From the NCBI GenBank assembly GCA_017444395.1, contig JAFSWT010000067.1, positions 1 to 34,589 on the forward strand: 34,589 nucleotides of DNA, written 5' to 3'. The stretch is from Schwartzia sp. (in: firmicutes) (GTDB lineage Bacteria; Bacillota; Negativicutes; Selenomonadales; Selenomonadaceae). Below the pieces are notes generated by a model, which worked only from the letters and a program-made list of their open reading frames with translations, had not been told where the DNA came from and did not search any database. The position numbers and the translations under genes were made by a program. How positions within the stretch are numbered: the first letter of the stretch is position 1; each line of letters starts with the position of its first letter. Shown piece by piece: positions 10,077-17,126 of this stretch.

Positions 10077-11369
10077 TCAAAGATTCTCTTCCTTCAGCAC
10101 ATCGTCAAGGGAATTCAGGACATCGCTGATATCTCCGGCGCTGATGACCAGCGGCGGCTGGAAAGCCATGACGTTGCGGCTGAGGCCGTTCTTGCCGATG
10201 ATGAAGCCCCGGTCTTTCATCTTTTCCAGTACCCGGTCCAGTTCCTCCGGCGCCGGGGATTTGTCAGGCCGGACGAACTCGGCGCCCCGCATGAGGCCGA
10301 GGCCGCGGATGTCGCCGATGACCGGGTGACGCGTCTGGAGTTCCGCCAGGCCGTCCGCGAGTTCCTGCCCCCTCGTCTCGGCGTTTTTCGCCAGTTGATG
10401 GTCTTCGATATAGCGGAGCACCGCCAGCCCTGCCGCCGAGGAGACCGGGTTGCCGCCGAGGGTGGAGGCCCCCGGCTGGGTGTAGGTATCGGCGATGCGG
10501 GCCGGCGCGATGAAGGCGCTGATGGGGGCGCCGTTCCCCAGCGCCTTCGCCATCGTCATGATGTCGGGGACGACGTCGAAGTGCTCGATGGCAAACAGCT
10601 TCCCGGTGCGGGCGAAGCCCGTCTGGACCTCGTCGATGATGAGAAGTGCCCCGTGGGCGTGGAGAATCTCCTGCAGCCGTTTGAAGTAGCCGGGCGGCGG
10701 CGTGACGATGCCGGCGTTTCCCTGGATGGGCTCGGCGATCAGCGCCGCGGGCCGGCCTGAGGTCGCGGTAGCAATGATGTCCTCCGCCATATCGGCACAG
10801 GCCAGGTTGCACTCGGGATGATGCTTTCCCAAAGGACAGCGGTAGCAGTAGGGGTTTGGCAGGAAGTGGATGCCGCCTACGGGATCCGGGTCAGTGCGCC
10901 ACATTCCAATGCCGGTGAGGCTCATGGCCAGCTTCGTCCGTCCGTGGAGTCCGCCCCGGAGCGCGAGATATTCACTGCGGCCGGTGTAGATGGCCGCCAG
11001 CAGCAGCGCGCCCTCATTCGCTTCGGTGCCGGTGGAGCAGAAAAAGGATTTCTGCAGGTCGCCGGGGGTGACACGGGCCAGTTGCTCCGCCAGATTGACG
11101 CAGTTCTCCGTCAGATAGATATTGCAGACATGCTGCAGGACGCCGGCCTGTTCCTGAATCGCTTCCACGATTTCCGGGTTGCAGTGGCCGCAGTTCATGA
11201 CCGAGACGCCGGAAAAACAATCGAGATATTTCCTGCCGGTATGGTCGTAGAGATACTGCATGGAGCCGCGCACGAACTGTGGCGGCTTTTGGTAAAAATG
11301 ACCGAGGCAGGGCATGATGTAGCGTTTTCTCTTTTCCAGCACCGCATCCGGGCCGAGGTATTCGTTCAT
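10077..11369 (-). CDS. Class III aminotransferase, AGXT2-like
   Basis: This 430-residue PLP-dependent aminotransferase has STGTEANEGA near residues 112-121, IIDEVQTGFARTG near 244-256 and Schiff-base lysine K275 in MAKALGNGAP. Its N-terminus and a cysteine-rich insertion, C175-x2-C178-x8-C187-x3-C191, place it with the branch that includes alanine-glyoxylate aminotransferase 2 and beta-amino-acid:pyruvate aminotransferases rather than with ArgD. The substrate is unknown. A strong AGGAGG serves ATG 11369 and lies next to the stop of the upstream U32 gene (12-base gap), so the two are surely co-transcribed. The cysteines could bind a metal or a disulfide; that is a guess. Confidence 0.85.
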   Translation of the reverse strand: MNEYLGPDAVLEKRKRYIMPCLGHFYQKPPQFVRGSMQYLYDHTGRKYLDCFSGVSVMNCGHCNPEIVEAIQEQAGVLQHVCNIYLTENCVNLAEQLARVTPGDLQKSFFCSTGTEANEGALLLAAIYTGRSEYLALRGGLHGRTKLAMSLTGIGMWRTDPDPVGGIHFLPNPYCYRCPLGKHHPECNLACADMAEDIIATATSGRPAALIAEPIQGNAGIVTPPPGYFKRLQEILHAHGALLIIDEVQTGFARTGKLFAIEHFDVVPDIMTMAKALGNGAPISAFIAPARIADTYTQPGASTLGGNPVSSAAGLAVLRYIEDHQLAKNAETRGQELADGLAELQTRHPVIGDIRGLGLMRGAEFVRPDKSPAPEELDRVLEKMKDRGFIIGKNGLSRNVMAFQPPLVISAGDISDVLNSLDDVLKEENL

Positions 11370-11381
11370 GGTCAGTCCCTC

Positions 11382-13295
11382 CTATTTTGAGGCGTCAAAG
11401 AGGAAAGCGCCGATGCCGAAGGGGCGGGGGCTTTCCTTTTCCAGCGCCGCCAGCGCTTCGGTGTCAGCGGCGAAATTGCCGTCGGCCAGCGCGTTCAGCG
11501 CCCGGCGGTAAAGGCGGGTCACTTTCCCCGTGAGCGCCGGGCTGTAAGTCTGGGCTTCGACACGGTAACAGGCCGCGCCTTCCAGCGCCGCCAGATACGG
11601 GTACAGGCAGAGGTCCCGGGTGAAGAAGATATGGTCGCGGCCATGTTGGTCGCGGCGGATGGGATGACGCGCCCCGGTCTCGTCCACCAGCGCGTAGTGA
11701 TGGTCGTCCACCGTGTATCCCTGGGACAGCGCCGGGATATCGTGGTCGCAGATCATTGATTCATAAGCGCCGTGGACGATGACCTCCAGCGGCGGTGCTT
11801 CGTCCTGCAGGATGGCCCGCATTTGCGGCAGGGAGAGCTCCAGCGAGAGCGTGGAAAGGGATACCCGGTACTGCTTCCAGAAGCGGGCCGCCAGATGGTT
11901 GAATACATTGAAGGAGAAATCCGTCTGGAGCGGCAGGCAGGTCTGCTCCGCCGCCAGCTTCAGGCTGCCGGGATTTCCCAGCAGGAGCCCGGCCGGATGT
12001 AACCGTTCCATTTCGTAGAAGAACTGTTCCATCTCGCCGACCAACCGATGGCGGGTACTGCGCGGCGTTGAGACCACGATGCGGACGCCGAACTCTCTGG
12101 CCAGGTCCTTCGCCCGGCGAAGATCCGCCAGCGTCCAGGGACGGCGCGGGCGGTAGGTTTCGCCGCCGACATAGACGACGTCGGCACCGTTGTCGCAGGC
12201 GGCCAGCAAGCTGTCGATATCGGCGACGCGGACCGCCAGTGTCCGGTAGCCCCCGTCAGACGATCCGGTGCCAGACACAGCCGGCGCTTTGTCCAATCCT
12301 GCCTCCGGTTTTGCCTTGCTGAAGAAGCGGGGTTCACGCTGACCGTCATAGTCGATGGCCCGGGCGTCGGGTTGGCCGAAGGCGAAGGAGGTCGTGAAAT
12401 CCCGGGCCCGGTTCTCGTAGAGATCACGCCAGGCCGCTTCGTCCGTCATGTAGCCGGCGGGATCGGCGATATAGGCGTCGATGGCCCGCCGGTAGGTACT
12501 GACGATCCGGCGCACGAATTCCGGCGGACGCATCCGTCCCTCAATCTTGAAGGAATAGACGCCCGACTGGATCAGGGCCGGCAGGTCACGGTACAGGCAC
12601 ATGTCTTTCAGTGCCAGTTTGTAGGGGCCGGGGTTGCCGTCGCTCTCGTATTCGCCCGTCGTTTCGTCCAGCAGGCGGTAAGGCCAGCGGCAGGGCTTCA
12701 GGCAACGGCCCCGGTTGCTGCTCTGTCCGAACAACACGCCGGAATGATAGCACTGGCCGCTTTCGGCGATGCACATATCGCCGTGAATGAAGTATTCCAG
12801 TTCCAGCCCGGTTTCCTGCCGGAGCAGCGTGAGTTCGGCCAGCGTCATCTCGCGGCTGGCGACGATCCGGGTTACGCCGTGCTCTTTCAGAAGGCGCATG
12901 GCCGGCGCGTTGTGAATGTTCATCATCACCGAAGCGTGAAGCGGGATGTGGACGCCCAGACGGTGAACGAGCTCAATCACCGCCATGTCCTGCACCAGAA
13001 TGGCGTCGGGGCGGATGGTGTCAAGGAAGGAGAGAAACTCCTCCAGCTCCGGCAGTTCCTTTTCGCTGATCAGGTTGTTGATGGTGACATAGAGCCGCAC
13101 CCGGTGGCGGTGCGTGTACTGAATCGCCTCCGCCAGGGCCTCGTTGGTGAAATTCATGTCCTGCCGGTGCAGGCGCATATTGAAATGCTTGCCGCCGAGA
13201 TAGACCGCGTCGGCACCGGCCTCCACCGCCGCTTCCAGGGCTTCCCGGTTGCCCGCCGGCGCCAAAAGTTCTACGGAATCACGCTGTAAGATCAC
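11382..13295 (-). CDS. Two-domain U32 family protein, probable RNA hydroxylase
   Basis: This 637-residue protein belongs to peptidase family U32, whose characterised bacterial members (RlhA, TrhP, UbiU/V) are mostly Fe-S hydroxylation factors rather than collagenases. The N-terminal domain (about 8-330) opens with VELLAPAGNREAL and carries the family signature around residues 167-202, with C175, C182, C198 and C233 in the spacing expected of a [4Fe-4S] site. The second half (about 350-590) repeats the pattern in degenerate form: VADIDSLLAACDNGADVVYVGG, then VIVHGAYE, with C516 and C563 but no C-x6-C pair. The size and doubled layout resemble RlhA (23S rRNA C2501 hydroxylation), which is my best guess. 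The start is GTG 13295 with AAAGGAG about 11 bases upstream. It leads the operon with the aminotransferase and CNNM genes. Confidence 0.85.
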   Translation of the reverse strand: MILQRDSVELLAPAGNREALEAAVEAGADAVYLGGKHFNMRLHRQDMNFTNEALAEAIQYTHRHRVRLYVTINNLISEKELPELEEFLSFLDTIRPDAILVQDMAVIELVHRLGVHIPLHASVMMNIHNAPAMRLLKEHGVTRIVASREMTLAELTLLRQETGLELEYFIHGDMCIAESGQCYHSGVLFGQSSNRGRCLKPCRWPYRLLDETTGEYESDGNPGPYKLALKDMCLYRDLPALIQSGVYSFKIEGRMRPPEFVRRIVSTYRRAIDAYIADPAGYMTDEAAWRDLYENRARDFTTSFAFGQPDARAIDYDGQREPRFFSKAKPEAGLDKAPAVSGTGSSDGGYRTLAVRVADIDSLLAACDNGADVVYVGGETYRPRRPWTLADLRRAKDLAREFGVRIVVSTPRSTRHRLVGEMEQFFYEMERLHPAGLLLGNPGSLKLAAEQTCLPLQTDFSFNVFNHLAARFWKQYRVSLSTLSLELSLPQMRAILQDEAPPLEVIVHGAYESMICDHDIPALSQGYTVDDHHYALVDETGARHPIRRDQHGRDHIFFTRDLCLYPYLAALEGAACYRVEAQTYSPALTGKVTRLYRRALNALADGNFAADTEALAALEKESPRPFGIGAFLFDASK

Positions 13296-13330
13296 TTCGC
13301 TCGCGCTCCTTTAGGATATGCTTTCTTCAT

Positions 13331-13359
13331 ATTATAGCAAGTTCCCCCGCATTCGTAAA
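13331..13359 (-). promoter_or_regulatory. Promoter of the U32-aminotransferase-CNNM operon
   Basis: On the minus strand TTTACG (13354-13359) and TATAAT (13331-13336) are separated by exactly 17 bases, about 35 bases ahead of the U32 start. The -35 overlaps the loop of the hairpin at 13342-13369. Confidence 0.7.
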
Positions 13360-13369
13360 TGCGGGGGAA
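13342..13369. terminator. Hairpin after tadA, overlapping the next promoter
   Basis: A perfect 12-bp stem (TTCCCCCGCATT 13342-13353 with 13358-13369) has a CGTA loop. It lies 36 bases past the tadA stop and probably ends that transcript. It lacks a long T run on the minus strand, and it spans the -35 and spacer of the U32 promoter, so it could also serve a regulatory role. Confidence 0.6.
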
Positions 13370-13404
13370 TAAGATATCACCGTTTCAGGATGGGGAGACG
13401 TCGA

Positions 13405-13872
13405 TCAACCGTTTGACCCGCCGCGCCGGGCACGGAAAAACGTCTGGAGCAGAGCCCGGCACTCGTCCTCGGCAATGCCGGCGGTCACTTCAAGATGGTG
13501 GTTCAGGGAGGGGTGGGCGGGGATGTTGAAGATGGACTCCACGCTGCCGGCCCGTGCGTCCGGCACACCATAGACGACACGCTTCAGGCGTGCCATCACC
13601 AGAGCACCAGCGCACATCGGGCAGGGCTCCAGCGTGACATAGAGCGTACAACCACTGAGGCGCCATCGTCCGAGACGGCGTCCGCCCTCGCGGATGGCGA
13701 TGATCTCGGCGTGGGCGGTGGCGTCATGGTCGGTCTCCCGGCGGTTATGGGCGCGCACAACGACGCCGCCCTCATCATCGACGAGGACGGCGCCAATGGG
13801 AACCTCTCCCTGTTCCATCGCTTTTCGCGCTTCCGTCAGGGCAAGCTGCATGTATTCCGGATCACTTCTCAT
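13405..13872 (-). CDS. tadA: tRNA-specific adenosine deaminase
   Basis: TadA deaminates the wobble adenosine A34 of tRNA-Arg(ACG) to inosine. The 155-residue protein has the zinc-dependent cytidine-deaminase-fold motifs: HAE (H54, catalytic E56) and PCPMC (C84 and C87 as zinc ligands). GAGGAAC about eight bases upstream serves ATG 13872. The start lies inside the end of the upstream small gene (11-base overlap), so translation is probably coupled. In many Firmicutes tadA neighbours an SRP RNA or tRNA-Ser gene; neither is visible here. Confidence 0.96.
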   Translation of the reverse strand: MRSDPEYMQLALTEARKAMEQGEVPIGAVLVDDEGGVVVRAHNRRETDHDATAHAEIIAIREGGRRLGRWRLSGCTLYVTLEPCPMCAGALVMARLKRVVYGVPDARAGSVESIFNIPAHPSLNHHLEVTAGIAEDECRALLQTFFRARRGGSNG

Positions 13873-14134
13873 ACGAACGGTTCCTCAACCTCTCAAATAC
13901 CGAAGGATAGTCGTGGCCGCTGACCGGGTTTCCCAAATTCAGATCCAGGACATATGGAGCCTCCGGGGCATCCTCCGGCTCATTCACGGGGCGCTTCCGG
14001 CGCATCTCCCGCGCCAGTTGCTGGTCAAAATCCTGTCCGGCCGCCCCGGATGAACTGCGGCGCTGCCGGAAAAACTGTCCCACATTGTTGGCAACCTTCC
14101 TGATGGCTGAAACCTTCTCAACCCGTCTGTCCAT
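13862..14134 (-). CDS. Small conserved-looking protein upstream of tadA
   Basis: I do not recognise this 90-residue protein. A strong GAGGAGGG nine bases ahead of ATG 14134 and an 11-base overlap with tadA argue that it is real. The N-terminal half is basic and predicted helical (several RR pairs, QFFRQRR), without a signal peptide or membrane segment. The C-terminal part is proline- and acid-rich, then contains a motif-like stretch APYVLDLNLGNP followed by a basic tail. The basic character would fit an RNA- or ribosome-associated protein working with TadA, but this is speculation from position only. Confidence 0.7.
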   Translation of the reverse strand: MDRRVEKVSAIRKVANNVGQFFRQRRSSSGAAGQDFDQQLAREMRRKRPVNEPEDAPEAPYVLDLNLGNPVSGHDYPSVFERLRNRSYEK

Positions 14135-14258
14135 ATCGGATCCCTCCTCATGAAACGAAAACGAGAGGACGCGTTCATGGTATATGGCGCGTCGTGGCGG
14201 CAGCCCTGCCCGGGACGGAAAGCGGAAAAACGATGGAAACGGAGAAAAAACGAGGGCG

Positions 14259-14924
14259 TCATCGGGGAGGATGGGGGAATATGACTTTTTCCAGAAGCTC
14301 CAGGGGCTTTTCGAGCAAAACCCGGGCCCCGCTCGCCGTCAGTTCCTCCCGGGGGCGGAAGCCCCAAAGAACACCGACAGGCAGCGCCCCTGAGCGTACG
14401 GCGGTCTCCATGTCCACGGCGGTGTCGCCGAGGTAGGCCGTCTCCTCCGGCCGGATCCCAAGCCGCTCCATGACATAGAGCGCGTTTGCCGGGTCGGGTT
14501 TCGGTGGCACGGACGGCCGGTCGCCGGTGAAGGCGTCAAAGGTTCCGGCCGCGAAGAGCTTTCCGAGAACCGCTTCCGCCGCTGTCTGGTGCTTGTTGGT
14601 ACAGACAGCCAGCTTAACGCCGCGGGCCCGGAGAGCGGCCAGCAGCTCGGGAATGCCGTCGTAGGGACGCGTATGCTCCAACAGGCGGCGGGCGTATATT
14701 TCCTTATACGTCGCCAGTGCCCGCTCCGTTTCTTCCGGACCGGCATCGGGGAGCAGACGTTCAACGAGTTTTCGCGACCCATTGCCGACGAAATAGCGGT
14801 AAGCATCGGCCGGGTGGGTCGTCTGGCCAAGAGACGAGAGCAATTCGTTGCCGCTGGCCGCGAGATCCGCCAGGGAATCCACCAGCGTGCCGTCAAGGTC
14901 AAATACTACAGCCCGGTAAACCAT
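14259..14924 (-). CDS. gph: Phosphoglycolate phosphatase-like HAD hydrolase
   Basis: This 221-residue HAD-superfamily phosphatase has the nucleophile motif FDLDGTLVDS (D9, with D11 as acid/base), motif II in VCTNK, the conserved lysine in KPDPANALYVMERLG and motif III GDTAVDM. The cap region between motifs I and II is the helical type seen in phosphoglycolate phosphatases, which clear 2-phosphoglycolate from DNA repair or oxygenation side reactions. Substrate assignment within HAD proteins is uncertain; pyrophosphatase PpaX is an alternative. GGAGGAG upstream of ATG 14924 decides the start; the frame stays open for 37 codons upstream but has no good start there. It follows the DUF2939-like gene by 25 bases. 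Confidence 0.85.
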   Translation of the reverse strand: MVYRAVVFDLDGTLVDSLADLAASGNELLSSLGQTTHPADAYRYFVGNGSRKLVERLLPDAGPEETERALATYKEIYARRLLEHTRPYDGIPELLAALRARGVKLAVCTNKHQTAAEAVLGKLFAAGTFDAFTGDRPSVPPKPDPANALYVMERLGIRPEETAYLGDTAVDMETAVRSGALPVGVLWGFRPREELTASGARVLLEKPLELLEKVIFPHPPR

Positions 14925-14949
14925 CGGCTTCTCCTCCTTCCCTGTAGTA

Positions 14950-16014
14950 TCAGATGTGCTCCACCGAGGCCTGAAGGCGGTGCAGCAGGCGCTCCTGCTC
15001 CTGCTCCATAGTCCGGGCTTCGTGCAAAAGCTCATTGGCCCGGCGGATCGTGGCCGCGTCCCTGGTGTCCAGCCACTCGCCGTAGAGTTGGCAGTACTCG
15101 ATACGGGTTTTGGTTATGCGTAGGCGCAACCGGTGAATGGACTGTGCCTGCGTCGGAACCGTCATGCTTTCCAGCGCTTTCAGACGTGCCTGCCAATCCG
15201 GCAGCAGCGCGCCCGTTACGATTTCGCGCAGGGCCTGGCGAACTATGGTGTCTCCGAGGCTCCGGCCCCGCATGATAGCGGATCGTTTCTGATCCGTCTC
15301 CCGGACAAAGGCGTCATGCCGTTCCAAAACCGGGGCGGACGTTTCAAGATATTCCCGGAGCTGTGCCTGTCGCGTTTGGGCGATGAAGGCGATGAAATCG
15401 CGGAAATTCACCAACTCCTTGACCTGCCAGCGACCGGAGTCTGTCTGAACGAGGCGTGCCTGAAGGATGAAGTCTTCTTTTGCCTCCGCCGGCCGGAGAC
15501 GCAAGTGGGCCGTGGCAGTGCCGTTTTCAGTATCCTTCTTCAGGGAATCGATGCCGGCAAAGGAAATATTCCGCAGACCGAGTTTAGCGAGAATCAGCCC
15601 GGAGTCTACTGACGTTTCTGCCTCGTTCGCCGGTTCGGAGTTGCCGCCCCAGACGCCGGTACGGACGAAATCCTGGAGAACGCTGCGGAAGCTGTTCTGC
15701 AAAGGAATACGGAACATTGCTGCCAAATTGCTGATGGAATCGCGGGACGCGTCCGTGAGAGAGCGGTCGGCGTCCATCATGCCGGCCAGCACGGCCTCAA
15801 CGGCGCTGGTGGTCAGCTGCTCGATGTCCACATACTGGTCAAAGGTCTGCTGGTCGTGGCTGGTGATTGCGTGCTGAATCTGACGCAGGGCGTATTCCGG
15901 CGATTTCGTATAGGAACCGAAGTACCAGACGCCCGCTCCGGCCAGCACCGCCGCCAGCACTGCCAGCGCGGCAATCAGCCGGGACTTTCCCGGCCTGGGA
16001 AACTGAAAAGACAT
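14950..16014 (-). CDS. Membrane-anchored DUF2939-like protein
   Basis: The 354-residue protein starts with a short basic stretch and one hydrophobic segment (about residues 13-33), then a soluble extracytoplasmic part. Just after the anchor comes SPEYALRQIQHAI, then a TFDQYVDIEQL stretch, a pattern I associate with DUF2939 proteins; the function of that family is unknown. The last 100 residues are rich in Arg, Glu and Leu and are probably coiled coil. It is preceded by a good promoter and followed by gph 25 bases later. No catalytic motif is visible. Confidence 0.7.
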   Translation of the reverse strand: MSFQFPRPGKSRLIAALAVLAAVLAGAGVWYFGSYTKSPEYALRQIQHAITSHDQQTFDQYVDIEQLTTSAVEAVLAGMMDADRSLTDASRDSISNLAAMFRIPLQNSFRSVLQDFVRTGVWGGNSEPANEAETSVDSGLILAKLGLRNISFAGIDSLKKDTENGTATAHLRLRPAEAKEDFILQARLVQTDSGRWQVKELVNFRDFIAFIAQTRQAQLREYLETSAPVLERHDAFVRETDQKRSAIMRGRSLGDTIVRQALREIVTGALLPDWQARLKALESMTVPTQAQSIHRLRLRITKTRIEYCQLYGEWLDTRDAATIRRANELLHEARTMEQEQERLLHRLQASVEHI

Positions 16015-16061
16015 TGGGCTCCATCCCTTCTCTCGGAAAACCGGGATATTCTCTCGCTTTC

Positions 16062-16090
16062 ATTATGCACCTAATTCCTTGATTTCGCAA
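16062..16090 (-). promoter_or_regulatory. Promoter of the DUF2939-like/gph transcript
   Basis: On the minus strand TTGCGA (16085-16090) and CATAAT (16062-16067) have a 17-base spacer, about 50 bases ahead of the 16014 start. It is divergent from the map promoter. Confidence 0.6.
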
Positions 16091-16171
16091 GGGTTTTCCG
16101 TTAATAACCGGCAAATATCGCTCGTGACGATGAAAAAAACACCCGGTTCGCTGAAAAAAACGACGCATTTG

Positions 16172-16180
16172 TGATATACT
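16172..16180 (+). promoter_or_regulatory. Extended -10 promoter of map
   Basis: TGATATACT (16172-16180) is an extended -10 element (TGn plus TATACT) about 75 bases ahead of the map start. No convincing -35 is present, as is common with extended -10 promoters. Confidence 0.45.
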
Positions 16181-16253
16181 ATGGTCGTCATATTTTTCCC
16201 GGCGGCAGTAAATGGCCGGGCGTGGGAAACAGAAACAGGATGGGAGCGGACGA

Positions 16254-17126
16254 ATGAACAGGAATGAGCTTTGCTGGTGTGGCAGCGGAAAGAAGTATAA
16301 GCATTGTCATCTGGCCTTTGACGCCCGGTTGGATGAAATACGATTCGATTTTTTCAAGGGGCAGGTGCGTCCGCCCCACAAGATCATCAATAACGCCGAA
16401 GATATCGAGGCAATCCGACGGGCCGGCGTCGTCAACGGCGGCGCCCTCGACCGGGTGGCGGAGATGATTGGCCCCGGCGTCGATACGGCGACGCTGGACC
16501 GGGCGGCGGATGACTACATCACGTCCCACGGCGGAGTGTCCGCTTGTCTGGACTATGAGGGGTATCCCAAGAGCGTTTGCATCTCCATCAACGATGTTGT
16601 CTGCCACGGCATTCCTTCGCCGGATACCATTCTGCGGGAGGGGGACATCGTCAACGTCGATATCACGACGATCCTGGACGGCTACTTTGCCGACGCTTCG
16701 CGAATGTTCATGATCGGCGAAGTCTCACCAGCGGCCCGGCGGCTGGTGGAGTTGACGAAGGAATGCATGGAACTCGGTATCGCCGCCGCCGGTCCCTGGC
16801 GCTGGCTGGGAGACATCGGCGACGCCTGCGGCAGCCACGCCAAAAAGAACGGCTACTCCGTCGTGACGGCTCTGGGCGGTCACGGGGTGGGGAAGGCCTT
16901 CCATCTGGAACCTTTTGTGCCCCATGTAGGCAAGCCGGGAACGGGGATGCTCCTGGTGCCCGGCATGGTGCTGACGGTAGAGCCGATGATCAACGAGGGT
17001 ACGCATAAGGTCACCACCGATCCGGTGGACGGCTGGACGGTCCGCACGAAGGACCACCGGCTTTCCGCCCAGTGGGAAAAGACCATCCTGATCACGGAAA
17101 CGGGAACGGAGGTATTGGCAAGCTGA
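16254..17126 (+). CDS. map: Methionine aminopeptidase with N-terminal SEC-C zinc motif
   Basis: This protein removes the initiator methionine from nascent proteins. The 290-residue chain begins with a SEC-C motif (ELCWCGSGKKYKHCH, residues 5-19), a zinc-binding module that in SecA and in this MetAP subtype aids ribosome or protein binding. The catalytic pita-bread domain follows, with metal ligands D136, D147, H210, E244 and E275. The start is ATG 16254, with GGGAG seven bases upstream; the frame is open 14 codons further up, but that would place residues before the SEC-C motif and lacks a ribosome-binding site. The stop TGA overlaps the ATG of the helicase by one base (TGATG). Confidence 0.95.
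   Translation: MNRNELCWCGSGKKYKHCHLAFDARLDEIRFDFFKGQVRPPHKIINNAEDIEAIRRAGVVNGGALDRVAEMIGPGVDTATLDRAADDYITSHGGVSACLDYEGYPKSVCISINDVVCHGIPSPDTILREGDIVNVDITTILDGYFADASRMFMIGEVSPAARRLVELTKECMELGIAAAGPWRWLGDIGDACGSHAKKNGYSVVTALGGHGVGKAFHLEPFVPHVGKPGTGMLLVPGMVLTVEPMINEGTHKVTTDPVDGWTVRTKDHRLSAQWEKTILITETGTEVLAS

Noticed and set aside
12372-13289. A 305-codon open frame antisense to the U32 gene
   Set aside because: The minus-strand U32 product is a clear family member; this frame has no motif.
13873-14258. SRP RNA or tRNA-Ser gene near tadA
   Set aside because: No cloverleaf or SRP tetraloop-hairpin sequence is visible here or at 13296-13404.
13984-14367. A 127-codon minus-strand frame overlapping the small gene upstream of tadA and the end of gph
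   Set aside because: It lacks a ribosome-binding site and has shadow-type composition; the 90-residue frame at 13862-14134 has a strong site and overlaps tadA.
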